A stretch of 64,000 bases of DNA from CAYXTW01 sp964452645 (GTDB lineage Bacteria > Zixibacteria > MSB-5A5 > GN15 > PGXB01): the NCBI GenBank assembly GCA_964452645.1, contig CAYVMO010000011.1:32045-96044 (forward strand). Reading direction: 5' to 3'. The notes below the pieces were generated by a model. It searched no databases and was not told the DNA's origin. It saw nothing but the letters and a program-made list of their open reading frames with translations. Numbering within the stretch: the first letter of the stretch is position 1; every line of letters begins with the position of its first letter. Shown in pieces: positions 34,197-43,144 of the stretch. A program made the position numbers and the translations under genes.

Positions 34197-36704
34197 TTGA
34201 ATCTGGATAATCATAAATGCAGTGGAAAAAAGGGGGGGCGGGCCGGATTTATGGGTCGGTATGGGATTTTATTGACGATATCGTTTTTGCTTTTTGGTAG
34301 TGCGACATTCGCCCAGGAGCGCGGTATGGTGGGGATGGGGGGCTTGGTTTCCGGCCGTGTGCTTGACTCGGAATTACAAAAGCCGATTGAATACGCGACC
34401 GTTATATTAATGTCCCAAAGAGACAGCACCCAGGTTACCGGAATAAGTACGGACGAGAACGGCTCTTTCAGCCTGGCTAAAATCCGCCCGGGAAAATATT
34501 ATCTCCAGATAAGCTTTCTCGGCTATGATTTAAAAACCATCGATGAAGTAACGATTGCACCCGGTAATCTCCAGGTCGATCTGGGTGAGATTCCGCTGGT
34601 CCAATCGTCCATAAATATCAAGGGTGTGGAGGTGACCGCGGAAAAACCGGCCATCGAATTCAAAATCGATAAGAAGGTTATTAATGTCGACCGTCAGTTG
34701 ACCTCGACATCGGGAACGGCCGTGGATGTCCTCGAAAATGTCCCTTCGGTTACGGTTGATATCGAGGGCAATGTCCAGCTGCGCGGAAGTTCCAACTTTA
34801 CGGTTTTAATCGACGGGCGGCCGACGATCCTCGATGCCAATGATGTTCTTCAGCAAACTCCGGCGAGCAGCATTGAAAATATCGAAATTATTACCAATCC
34901 CTCGGCCAAGTACGATCCCGATGGGACTTCCGGTATTATCAACCTCGTCATGAAGAAAAAGAAACTTCGCGGTATGAGCGGGATTCTGAATTCCAACGGC
35001 GGTTTCGACAATAAATACGGTGGCGATGGTCTGCTTAATTATCGAAACGGGAACTACAATGCCTTTATCAACATCGATTACAATAAAAGAAACCAGCCCG
35101 GCTCATCCTTACAGGAAAGTCGAACCTTGACCAATGATACCACTTCGTATGTCAATTCAGATGGCAGTTCGCAACGAGGACGGACGCGCTATGGCGGCCG
35201 GGGCGGACTGGAGTACGATCTTTCATCCAGAGATATTCTCAGTTTCGGGGCGCGTTTGGGCAATTTCGATGGAGACCAGAAATCGCAGGAAAACTACGAG
35301 GAGTTCAGCATCCCTGGCGGAGATCATAATTTGTATACCAGTGAGGACCTCTCCGATCGTACGGGCACATTTCTGGCGGCCAATATGGATTTCAATCATC
35401 AATTCAGCGCGAAAGAGCATAAACTGAGCGGACAAATAGTCTTGTTAAAACGGGATATGGATTCGGAATCGCATAATAATCTTGTCGATTCCGACGGCTT
35501 AATATCTTTCGGACAGAAAACCATCGAAAGCGGGCCGGGCACACAACTCCGCATGAAAATGGATTATACTCGGCCGATTAGCGAGAAAGGCAAAATCGAG
35601 ATGGGTTACCAGAGTCGAATCGAGAGTTCCGAAGATAAAAATGAGCTTTATTATTATGATTCTATCTCCGCGGATTATATTTTTTATCCTGAATATAGTC
35701 ATACCACCGATTATGACAGGGATATCCACTCCTTATATGTCATGAATTCCGGCGAAGTCGGCCGGTTCGGGTATCAACTGGGATTAAGAGGCGAATATAC
35801 ATACCGGAATATCGTCCTGGTCGGCGAGGATAAGAGCTTTAATATCGATCGCTGGGATTATTTCCCGACGATTCATTCTTCGTTTCAATTAAGCGGTACT
35901 CAACAGGTAATGGCCAGCTACGCCCGGCGAATCGATCGGCCGCGCGGTTGGTTTCTGGAGCCGTTCGAAAGCTGGTCCGATGCCTATAGCGTCCGCCGGG
36001 GCAATCCCGCTTTGAAACCGGAATATATCGACTCTTATGAAATGGGTTATCAGAAATCTTTCGGCCGAAATATGTTCGCGGTCGATGCTTATTATCGCAT
36101 CACGCACAACAAAATCGAGTTCGTCAACTCGGTTTACCCCGATAGTGCCAATGTTATTCTCCGCACGGTTGAAAATGTCGGGGCCGATTATTCCTTCGGT
36201 ACTGAATTTACGTTGAATGTGAGTCCGGTCAGCTTTTGGGAAATCAATGCTACCGGAAGTCTGTTTGATTATCGGGTAGAGGGGTCGTTGTACGGCAAAG
36301 ATTTCTCCTCGGAAAAATTCAGCTGGAATGCTCGTCTGAATAACGATATAAGCTTCAGCAAAAAAGCCAGAATCCAACTTAATGGTCGATACCGCAGTAA
36401 GTCGGTTACTTCACAGGGCGAACAAAACGGGAATTTTACCACGAATGCGGCGTTAAGGTACGATTTTATCAGTAAAGTCCTGGCGGCCACTTTGCAGGTC
36501 AACGATATTTTCGGAAGCGGGAAATTTGAAAACACTTCCGAGGGCATCGACTTTTATAATTATCGACGTTTCGATCGGAAAGCTCCCATAGTGATGCTGA
36601 CTCTTACATACAATTTCAATAACTTCAAACAGGAACGTAATCGCGGCAGCGATATCGATTCGGCCATCGAGGATATGGGTCAGACAGGTCAGGAAGAATA
36701 TTGA
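34197..36704 (+). CDS. TonB-dependent receptor / outer-membrane beta-barrel with carboxypeptidase-regulatory N-domain
   Basis: The 835-residue protein has a late signal peptide (YGILLTISFLLFGSATFAQ, about 21-39). A CarboxypepD_reg-like Ig domain (about 48-125, GRVLDSELQKPIEYATV, GSFSLAKIRPGKYYLQI) follows, then the plug (about 165-235, VDVLENVPSVTVD, LRGSSNFTVLIDGRP) and a long C-terminal barrel of the Bacteroidota OMP_b-brl_3 type. The TTG at 34197 is favoured by AAAGGAG 6 bp upstream, giving an 18-residue basic leader before the hydrophobic core; Met19 (34251) would give a normal signal peptide. It likely imports a siderophore, vitamin or oligomer using TonB; the substrate is not predictable. 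Confidence 0.9.
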   Translation: MNLDNHKCSGKKGGRAGFMGRYGILLTISFLLFGSATFAQERGMVGMGGLVSGRVLDSELQKPIEYATVILMSQRDSTQVTGISTDENGSFSLAKIRPGKYYLQISFLGYDLKTIDEVTIAPGNLQVDLGEIPLVQSSINIKGVEVTAEKPAIEFKIDKKVINVDRQLTSTSGTAVDVLENVPSVTVDIEGNVQLRGSSNFTVLIDGRPTILDANDVLQQTPASSIENIEIITNPSAKYDPDGTSGIINLVMKKKKLRGMSGILNSNGGFDNKYGGDGLLNYRNGNYNAFINIDYNKRNQPGSSLQESRTLTNDTTSYVNSDGSSQRGRTRYGGRGGLEYDLSSRDILSFGARLGNFDGDQKSQENYEEFSIPGGDHNLYTSEDLSDRTGTFLAANMDFNHQFSAKEHKLSGQIVLLKRDMDSESHNNLVDSDGLISFGQKTIESGPGTQLRMKMDYTRPISEKGKIEMGYQSRIESSEDKNELYYYDSISADYIFYPEYSHTTDYDRDIHSLYVMNSGEVGRFGYQLGLRGEYTYRNIVLVGEDKSFNIDRWDYFPTIHSSFQLSGTQQVMASYARRIDRPRGWFLEPFESWSDAYSVRRGNPALKPEYIDSYEMGYQKSFGRNMFAVDAYYRITHNKIEFVNSVYPDSANVILRTVENVGADYSFGTEFTLNVSPVSFWEINATGSLFDYRVEGSLYGKDFSSEKFSWNARLNNDISFSKKARIQLNGRYRSKSVTSQGEQNGNFTTNAALRYDFISKVLAATLQVNDIFGSGKFENTSEGIDFYNYRRFDRKAPIVMLTLTYNFNNFKQERNRGSDIDSAIEDMGQTGQEEY

Positions 36705-36854
36705 TCTGTAATTGACTTGATCTCCTCCTGAACGCATATAATAAGGTGTCATTCCGGCGCATTTTCGAATTTTGCATTAAATTTCCGAAAAAATGTAGTC
36801 CGAGATAAATTGATATTGTATATTGATGTAATATCTACATAAAGGAGTCAGAAG

Positions 36855-37376
36855 ATGAGCAAAACGGAAGAAAACCTAAAAGCTGCTTTTGCGGGCGAAT
36901 CGCAGGCACGAAACAAATATACATTCTGGGCGAAAGTGGCTCGTAAGGAAGGCTATCATTACATCGCCAGAATTTTTGAGGAAACCGCCGAAAATGAGCG
37001 GCGTCACGCCAAGGACGAATTTGCGCTGCTCGGCGGTATCGGCGATACGGCGGCCAATCTCCAGGCGGCAATGGAAGGTGAAAACTACGAAACGACCGAA
37101 ATGTACCCTCAGTTTGCCAAGGAAGCCGGCGATGAAGGTAACCGTGAGGCGGCGGTGTTATTCCGACAAATCGCAAAAGTCGAGGCGCATCATCGCGAGA
37201 GGTACAAAAAATTGCTTGAGATGGTGAAAGCCGGGACGGTGTACAAAAGAGAAAAGCCAATCAGATGGAAATGTTCCGTCTGCGGTTACATCCATGAGGG
37301 GACCGAACCGCCGAAAAAGTGCCCCACCTGCAAACATGATCGGGAGTATTTCGAACCGGCTAATATGGATATATGA
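36855..37376 (+). CDS. Rubrerythrin
   Basis: The 173-residue protein has an N-terminal ferritin-like diiron domain with GESQARNKY (about 15-23), TAENERRHAKDEF (about 45-57), GENYE and KVEAHHRERY. The C-terminal rubredoxin-like iron site is CSVCGY...CPTCKHD (four Cys). It reduces hydrogen peroxide using electrons passed through the rubredoxin domain, protecting anaerobes or microaerophiles. AAAGGAG precedes the ATG. It suggests an anaerobic or fluctuating-oxygen life style. Confidence 0.97.
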   Translation: MSKTEENLKAAFAGESQARNKYTFWAKVARKEGYHYIARIFEETAENERRHAKDEFALLGGIGDTAANLQAAMEGENYETTEMYPQFAKEAGDEGNREAAVLFRQIAKVEAHHRERYKKLLEMVKAGTVYKREKPIRWKCSVCGYIHEGTEPPKKCPTCKHDREYFEPANMDI

Positions 37377-37415
37377 GACGATTATTGCAGTCGTCTATAA
37401 GTGTGACGTGTGTCT

Positions 37416-38474
37416 CTATTCGGTAGGGCAATTCGGTTCCGGGCCCTCAAGATACAGATATGCGACCAGATACGTTATATCAAAGACATTTATCGCTCCG
37501 TCGCTGTTAACATCTGCCGAAGCCAAAAATTCGGGAGCCGGACCACCGAGATACAGATAACTTATTATATAAGTAATATCGAATATGCTTACGGTACCAT
37601 CGCTGTTGGCATCACCGCACAGGAAAGTGGTACCGGTCACTGTGATCGTGATAGTTTCATCGTCAGTCAGGGTCCCATCGCTTGCAATAAATCGAATATT
37701 TCCATAAGTACCGATTTGCGACTCACCCGGAACCCAGAAAAATTCACCATAATATTTCCCTAGTATCTCGTCCCATCCTTCATAGCTGAAAGAAGCATAA
37801 GGCGGCAAATTCTCAGCCATTATTGTAACACTATCTCCATCCGGATCGCTGGCCGTAATGATAATCAATATGGTGTCATTGATTTCGGCTGTATGATCTC
37901 CAACCGAATCCAGAACCGGCGGCTGATTGACATTGTTGACGGTAATGGTAATTGCTTCCGAATCGACGGCGCCGGAGTCATCGGTGGCATAGAAGGTTAT
38001 ATTGTACTCATCGGCCTGATCAAAAGTCGGTGTCCAGTCGAATGTGGCCGTCCCATCGTTATAGTCGGTAAAGTTGGCACCATCGGGTAGTGGCTCGGCG
38101 GTCAAAGCGGGCGGCGTGCCGTCCGGATCGGAACCGGTAACAGTGAAATTCAGATTGACACCCTCATCCACTGATTTATTACCGATCGAATCTAATACCG
38201 GCGGCTGATTACCGGCGAGTGGTGTTAAATTAATAGTCTGGCTGTTCATTGCCACCGGAGTCGATTTTCCATTATTATTCCAAAGACTAAAAAAAACATC
38301 GCCCCAATCGTTGGTCGTGTTTTCATCCCGCAAAAATTCAACATAATCTTTGCTTGTCGTCTGATAGTACAACGTAACGACCAATTGCGCCGTCGCCCCC
38401 GGAATCAAGTATTGGGTATCATCCCAGTACTGGCTGTCGGGGTAGCTATAACCGATTGGCGGCGATTGAATCAT
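37416..38474 (-). CDS. Downstream part of interrupted cytochrome gene: Ig-like repeats and dockerin-like tail
   Basis: The 352-codon frame has two cadherin/Ig-like domains (about 90-180 and 185-280, each opening NQPPVLDS) and a C-terminal pair of dockerin-like calcium repeats (GDANSDGTVSIFDITYIISY and ADVNSDGAINVFDITYLVAY). It lies in the same frame as the cytochrome gene upstream. Only a TAA at 38568-38570 separates them, and the 31 codons between (reading SPGPSFHFAVND..., IPPQGFTNANYE) are open and look conserved. The ATG at 38474 is therefore probably not a real start. Best read as the second half of one secreted multihaem protein broken by a nonsense change. Confidence 0.72.
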   Translation of the reverse strand: MIQSPPIGYSYPDSQYWDDTQYLIPGATAQLVVTLYYQTTSKDYVEFLRDENTTNDWGDVFFSLWNNNGKSTPVAMNSQTINLTPLAGNQPPVLDSIGNKSVDEGVNLNFTVTGSDPDGTPPALTAEPLPDGANFTDYNDGTATFDWTPTFDQADEYNITFYATDDSGAVDSEAITITVNNVNQPPVLDSVGDHTAEINDTILIIITASDPDGDSVTIMAENLPPYASFSYEGWDEILGKYYGEFFWVPGESQIGTYGNIRFIASDGTLTDDETITITVTGTTFLCGDANSDGTVSIFDITYIISYLYLGGPAPEFLASADVNSDGAINVFDITYLVAYLYLEGPEPNCPTE

Positions 38475-38567
38475 CTCATAATTGGCATTCGTGAATCCTT
38501 GTGGAGGGATGCGATTATCGGAAAAAATCGTATCGTTTACCGCGAAATGGAATGATGGTCCGGGCGA

Positions 38568-39893
38568 TTAACCCAGAATATTCGCGACCGTCTCGGATAA
38601 ACCAGGCTTTATCTCGTAGATTTTAGCATCGCTATCATGTGTCAGAATTCCGGTCGCAGAGTCGTATGCGCCCGATTCATAAATCAGATTCTGCGATGTG
38701 TTATAGGCTTTGACATTCAGCCAGATACGTCGCCCCTCGGGGTAGCCGGATGGCATTTTATGCCCGGTTTCATTGGTAACGCGGACCGAGGCCAGATAAT
38801 TATTTCCCTGCTCTGACGCACTGACTTCGAGCGTCGCCGCTTTTTGAAGCATCCCTGCCGCTCGCTGGATGCCGGCACTCAAGGCCGCTGAATCGGATTC
38901 GCCGGGGAAAACCGAATTGACCAGCAGCGGGATAAATGTATTGCCTCCGGTTAAATCATGAAGCGGCAAATTGTCGCGCGTCGGCACCCCGGGTTTATTG
39001 CATCCAACCCCGGTGACATCCTTCATATGACAATCCTGGCAGGTCGAGACATATTGCTTGTTGCCGCCGAACTGCGGCGCATAAATTCCGCCGGGAGTAT
39101 TATAAGCGCTGAATTTCCATTCCGAGAAGGTCCTTTCAATAGGGAACATGGCATAAGTATTAAAATCGGGTGCGGGTTGGTCGAAATCGGTCGGAAAATA
39201 GTCGCCCGATGAATCCCGATAGTACGCCGGATTGCTGACATCATGACATGTCCCGCAAATATTTAAATCCGAATGGAATGGCGAATAAAACACCTGATGC
39301 TTGGCGGCGGCATCGGAAAACGGGCCCCGTTTGGCATTGTTACCGTCAGCGACATAAGCGCCATTGCCTGACATCGGTGGAATGTTTGTCAGCGTGCCCA
39401 AATATGACTGATCCTCCGAATAGGTATCGGCGGTGTAAATCGAGTCGTCGGCGTACGGATTAACTCCCAGCGGTGTCGGTTTCACCAATTTATGACAAAA
39501 ATCGCACTGGACGCCCTGACGGTCATTATTATTCAGCGCCGAAGCATCAGTAGGTGTCGAGCGCCCCTCCAGCCACCCGGCCGGTGAATGGCAGCGGATA
39601 CACATATCGCCGCTTTGCGGGGCATCCTGATTCGAAATGGCCAGACAGGCGTAAAACAGCGGATCCCGCGCCGCCTGCGACATCATTCCGCCTCGCCAGT
39701 TAAAGGCCGGCTCTACCGCCAGGTCATAGCCGCCGTGGCAATTATCGCATTTATCCGGTGTTTCCAGGTTACCCGATTGGTTCGGCTGCGATCCAGGCAG
39801 GAAGAAATCATTGATAGTGGTCGGAAGTGCTCCCCAGACAACGGCCCCGGCGAGGATTATGAAGGCCGAAAAGATGAAAATCTTATTCTTCAT
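38568..39893 (-). CDS. Secreted multihaem c-type cytochrome (5 CxxCH), C-terminus cut by in-frame TAA
   Basis: The 441-residue product has a signal peptide (KNKIFIFSAFIILAGAVVWG). Five haem c sites are visible: CDNCH, CIRCH, CDFCH, CGTCH and CQDCH. The sequence between (WRGGMMSQAARDPLFYA, HSDLNICGTCHDVSN, GHKMPSGYPEGRRIWLNV) is typical of periplasmic or surface multihaem proteins in FCB-type genomes. The frame stops at TAA (38568-38570) after SETVANILG but continues open for about 383 codons into Ig-like and dockerin-like domains. The role in extracellular electron transfer or redox sensing is inferred. Confidence 0.85.
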   Translation of the reverse strand: MKNKIFIFSAFIILAGAVVWGALPTTINDFFLPGSQPNQSGNLETPDKCDNCHGGYDLAVEPAFNWRGGMMSQAARDPLFYACLAISNQDAPQSGDMCIRCHSPAGWLEGRSTPTDASALNNNDRQGVQCDFCHKLVKPTPLGVNPYADDSIYTADTYSEDQSYLGTLTNIPPMSGNGAYVADGNNAKRGPFSDAAAKHQVFYSPFHSDLNICGTCHDVSNPAYYRDSSGDYFPTDFDQPAPDFNTYAMFPIERTFSEWKFSAYNTPGGIYAPQFGGNKQYVSTCQDCHMKDVTGVGCNKPGVPTRDNLPLHDLTGGNTFIPLLVNSVFPGESDSAALSAGIQRAAGMLQKAATLEVSASEQGNNYLASVRVTNETGHKMPSGYPEGRRIWLNVKAYNTSQNLIYESGAYDSATGILTHDSDAKIYEIKPGLSETVANILG

Positions 39894-40219
39894 TACTAAT
39901 ATCTATCGGCGGAAATAGCCGGATTACTCTTCTTACGGCATCACCGCCGCATAACAGTGTTATTAAGGCTGTATATAGACTAATATAGACAATATATTTA
40001 AACCGTCAAGAAATATAAAAATATACTAATAAGGATAGTTTTCGTGGTATGCATTTTAGATTATAATCGGTATAAGTACCACTTAAAATCCGGCGATTTT
40101 GCTATATTTCGAATATAAACAGCAGTATTTCTCACCGATTTTCTAAATTCCCCCTTGCTTTTTTGAACTTTTTTATTAATTTTATGTTCCGATATGGAGA
40201 ATAGAGAAGGATTTTGTTT
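39894..40219. other. Divergent intergenic region, AT-rich
   Basis: It separates the leftward cytochrome gene from the rightward HesB-like gene. It is AT-rich (especially 39965-40025 and 40160-40200) and holds AGAAGG (40204-40210) as ribosome-binding site for the latter. No gene, palindrome or clear promoter pair was identified. Confidence 0.45.
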
Positions 40220-40561
40220 ATGTTGAATGTTACTGAAAAAGCCGGCGAGGAGCTGAAAAAGGTTCTTGATTCTGAAGCGCACAAGAACAAGAATCTCATT
40301 CTGCATTTTATGGGCTCCGGCTGAAGCGGTCCCGCTCTGGGAATGGCTCTGGATGAGTCAACGGCCGGCCTTGAAAAACTCAGCTCCAATGGGATATCGG
40401 CCTATATCGATCCCAAACTGCTCGAGTATCTGAATAAAATCGGCGATATCAATATTGATTTTCTGACAAATGAATACGGCAGCGGTTATACCGTCCGCGT
40501 CGGCGAACTAAGATGCGGCCAGGGTGATTGTAGCTGCGATATGCCGAATTCGTCGAAATAA
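40220..40561 (+). CDS. HesB/IscA-like selenoprotein candidate (in-frame UGA at conserved Cys)
   Basis: From the ATG at 40220 (AGAAGG upstream) the frame reads MLNVTEKAGEELKKVL..., then HFMGSG-UGA-SGPALGMALDE, and on to RCGQGDCSCD and the TAA at 40559-40561. This gives 113 residues with UGA as residue 35 (40322-40324). HesB-like proteins have Cys in this G-C-(G/S)GP-x-LG-x-x-LDE motif, and a selenocysteine-containing branch of the family is known. Reading UGA as Sec restores a full-length, alignable A-type Fe-S protein with C-terminal Cys cluster; stopping there would leave 34 residues. A short AGCG-GUCC-CGCU hairpin follows the UGA, but a convincing SECIS was not established by eye. No sel genes are in the window. 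Confidence 0.8.
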
Positions 40562-40570
40562 GACTATTTC

Positions 40571-40609
40571 CGGCCATAATTATTATCTTTTAATCGTGGC
40601 CGTTTTTTT
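40571..40609 (+). terminator. Terminator after the HesB-like gene
   Basis: Stem CGGCCA / TGGCCG (40571-40576 and 40597-40602), extended by ATTA/TAAT across a small internal loop, is followed by seven T. Confidence 0.78.
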
Positions 40610-40783
40610 ATTTTATGAATAAAGCCCTTATGTTGTTATGCCCGTTCATGTGTCCCACCTGTCGCAGGTGCAAACCGGCACAATTCCAGTTATAAGCGGC
40701 ATTCGGCCGAATCATTTTTCTTGACATTGGATTTTGCTTTAATTAATTTTTTAACTTGTTTAATAAACGAAAGGATAATGTAA

Positions 40784-42010
40784 TTGCAGCCTGAGGAGAT
40801 TATCACCGGCAAAAGGCAGGACCTTTTCGATAAATGCGTTAATTTTACCGCCGCCCACGAAGTAAAGGCGGCCGGTGTTTACCCGTATTTTAATCCGATT
40901 TCATCCGCCCCCGGCGACGAAGTTCTTATAAATGGCAAAAAAATGATTATGATCGGCTCCAATAATTATCTGGGGCTGGTCAATGATCCGCGCGTCAAAG
41001 AGGCCGCCGCCAAAGCGGCCCGCGATTATGGTTCCGGATGCACCGGTTCGCGGTTTTTAAACGGGACGCTTGATTTGCATATTGAACTCGAAGACAAGCT
41101 CGCCAAATTTTTCGAAAAAGAGGCCGCGCTCGTTTATTCGACCGGTTTCCAAACCAATCTCGGGACTATCTCCTGTCTGGTCGGCAAAAACGACACCCTC
41201 GTGATCGATCGCGGCGACCATGCCTCGATTGTCGATGGCTGCCGGTTATCATACGGTCGTACTGTCAAATTTGCACATAATGATATGGTCGATCTTGAGC
41301 GCGTCCTGATTAATGTCATCAATAATGGCCTTCGCGGCGGGATATTTATCGTGGTTGACGGTGTTTTTTCGATGGAAGGTGATATTATCAATCTCCCGGC
41401 TCTGGTCGAACTGGCCAAAAAATTCGGAGCTCGCGTGATGGTTGACGACGCTCACGCCGTTGGCGTTCTCGGCGAGAACGGGCGTGGTACCGCCGAACAT
41501 TTCGGTCTGCTTGATGAAGTCGATTTGATGATGGGCACTTTCTCCAAATCGTTTGCATCACTGGGCGGCTACGTCGTTGGCGACGATACCGTTATAAATT
41601 ATGTCAAACATTTTGCACGAGCCTTGATTTTCTCTGCCTCGATCCCGCCTTCGAACGTGGCTGCGGTGCTGGCCGCCCTGAAAATAATCCAGACCGAGCC
41701 GGAAAGGCGTGCCAACCTCTGGCGCAATGCGCGCAGGATGCTTGCTGAATTTAAACGGCTCGGATTCGATACCGGCCATTCCGAAACACCGGTCATCCCG
41801 ATTATGATCGGCGAGGACATGGCCGCTTTCGCTTTCTGGAAAGAGCTTTTCGATAACGGCGTATTTGCCAATGCCGCGGTTTCGCCCGCCGTTGCTCCCG
41901 GCAATGCCTTGATTCGTACTTCCTACACCGCCAACCATACCGACGAGCAGCTCGATCGGGTTCTGGAGGTCTTCGAGAAAACCGGCAAAAAAATGGGTAT
42001 TATATCATAA
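40784..42010 (+). CDS. Alpha-oxoamine synthase family PLP enzyme (serine palmitoyltransferase / AONS type)
   Basis: The 408-residue fold-type I PLP enzyme has GSNNYLGL (about 63-70), GSGCTGSRFLNGT, PLP aspartate region VDDAHAVG (220-227) and Schiff-base lysine K255 in TFSKSFASLGG. Family reactions are decarboxylative condensations of an amino acid with an acyl-CoA or acyl-ACP: Ser plus palmitoyl (sphingoid base), Ala plus pimeloyl (biotin), Gly plus acetyl. No other bio genes are near, whereas a lipid-type acyltransferase follows 3 bp later, so a sphinganine-forming role is favoured but unproven. The start is TTG at 40784 behind AAAGGAT. Confidence 0.85.
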   Translation: MQPEEIITGKRQDLFDKCVNFTAAHEVKAAGVYPYFNPISSAPGDEVLINGKKMIMIGSNNYLGLVNDPRVKEAAAKAARDYGSGCTGSRFLNGTLDLHIELEDKLAKFFEKEAALVYSTGFQTNLGTISCLVGKNDTLVIDRGDHASIVDGCRLSYGRTVKFAHNDMVDLERVLINVINNGLRGGIFIVVDGVFSMEGDIINLPALVELAKKFGARVMVDDAHAVGVLGENGRGTAEHFGLLDEVDLMMGTFSKSFASLGGYVVGDDTVINYVKHFARALIFSASIPPSNVAAVLAALKIIQTEPERRANLWRNARRMLAEFKRLGFDTGHSETPVIPIMIGEDMAAFAFWKELFDNGVFANAAVSPAVAPGNALIRTSYTANHTDEQLDRVLEVFEKTGKKMGIIS

Positions 42011-42013
42011 ACG

Positions 42014-43144
42014 ATGTCCGGCAATGTTGATATTATCGAAGTCGATTCCACGCGTTTATTGAATCAGTTTATTACTTTACCATTTAAGTTGTATAAGGAT
42101 GAGCCCAATTGGGTCGCACCGTTAATATATGAGCGCAGGGAATTTTTTGACAAGCGCAAAAATCCGTTTTATCGCGGCGCCAAAACCAGACTTTTTCTTG
42201 CCTCACAAGATAATAAAACGGTCGGTCGCATCGGCGTCTGTATAAATTACAATCACAATGAATTCCATGAAGAAAAAGTCGGTTTTTTCGGATTTTTCGA
42301 GTCGATCGATGATTATGAAGTCGCCTCGCAGCTGCTTAAGGTCGCGATGATTACTCTCAAGGCCGAAGGCATGGAAAAAATGCGCGGCCCGGCCAGTTTT
42401 TCGACTAATCATGAAATCGGCTTTTTGGTCGAGGGATTCGATCTCCCTCCGACCGTCATGAATCCGTACAACAAACCGTACTTACCGAAACTGGCGGAAC
42501 AATTCGGTTTGAAAAAAGTGATGGATTTGCACGCCTATCTGATAACCAAAGAGACACCGATCGATGAGCGACATCTGAAAATCGTCAAACGCATCAGAGA
42601 ACGTAATAAAATTAAAGTCAGATCGGCCGACTTCTCGAAATTCGCCCGCGAGATCGAAGTCATCCGTCATGTTTACAATCATGCCTGGGAACGAAACTGG
42701 GGATTCGTGCCGTTGCAGGAGGATGAATTCAACCACATGGCGAAAAACCTCAAAGAGATTGTCGATCCTGATATGCTTCTGATTGCCGAAATCGACGGCG
42801 AACCGGCCGGCTTTTCGATGGCGGTGCCGGATATCAATCAGGCTCTGATACACCTTAACGGTCGGCTGTTTCCGACCGGGCTGCTGAAGCTTCTATGGCA
42901 TACGAAAATCCGCAACAAGATTAAGGGATTGCGGATGATGACTATGGGCGTCGTGCATGAGTATCAAAAACGCGGTATCGATAATATATTTTTCGTGGAT
43001 ACATATAATATGGGAGTACAAAAGGGCTACCAATGGGCCGAGTTGTCCTGGATTCTCGAAACAAATGAACTCATGTGTCGGGCGGCGGAAGACATGGGTG
43101 CGAAACTTTACAAAAAATACCGCATGGTCGAGATGCCCCTGTGA
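42014..43144 (+). CDS. YghO-like GNAT-fold acyltransferase
   Basis: The 376-residue protein matches the YghO-like layout: an N-terminal segment FITLPFKLYKDEPNWVAPL, RREFFDKRKNPFYRGAK, then VGRIGVCINYNHNEFH and FFGFFESIDD. A second GNAT core follows with AWERNWGFVPL, LLIAEIDGEPAGFSMAVPD and GVVHEYQKRGIDN. The acceptor is unknown. Placement 3 bp after an alpha-oxoamine synthase is consistent with N-acylation of its amino product, as in a ceramide-like pathway; this is inference. Its stop overlaps the GTG start of the following lipoprotein (GTGA). Confidence 0.75.
   Translation: MSGNVDIIEVDSTRLLNQFITLPFKLYKDEPNWVAPLIYERREFFDKRKNPFYRGAKTRLFLASQDNKTVGRIGVCINYNHNEFHEEKVGFFGFFESIDDYEVASQLLKVAMITLKAEGMEKMRGPASFSTNHEIGFLVEGFDLPPTVMNPYNKPYLPKLAEQFGLKKVMDLHAYLITKETPIDERHLKIVKRIRERNKIKVRSADFSKFAREIEVIRHVYNHAWERNWGFVPLQEDEFNHMAKNLKEIVDPDMLLIAEIDGEPAGFSMAVPDINQALIHLNGRLFPTGLLKLLWHTKIRNKIKGLRMMTMGVVHEYQKRGIDNIFFVDTYNMGVQKGYQWAELSWILETNELMCRAAEDMGAKLYKKYRMVEMPL

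Noticed and set aside
38474..38567. Selenocysteine or pyrrolysine reading of the stop in the cytochrome gene
   Set aside because: The codon is TAA, which encodes neither; a nonsense change, error or simple read-through is more likely.
40325..40375. SECIS element downstream of the UGA in the HesB-like gene
   Set aside because: AGCG-GUCC-CGCU is a short hairpin right after the UGA, closer than usual for bacterial SECIS; no second convincing stem with an apical GU could be drawn by eye, so no feature was called.
40640..40700. tRNA or small structured RNA around the CACCTG-tcg-CAGGTG hairpin
   Set aside because: Only one hairpin is visible; no cloverleaf or known RNA motif could be formed.
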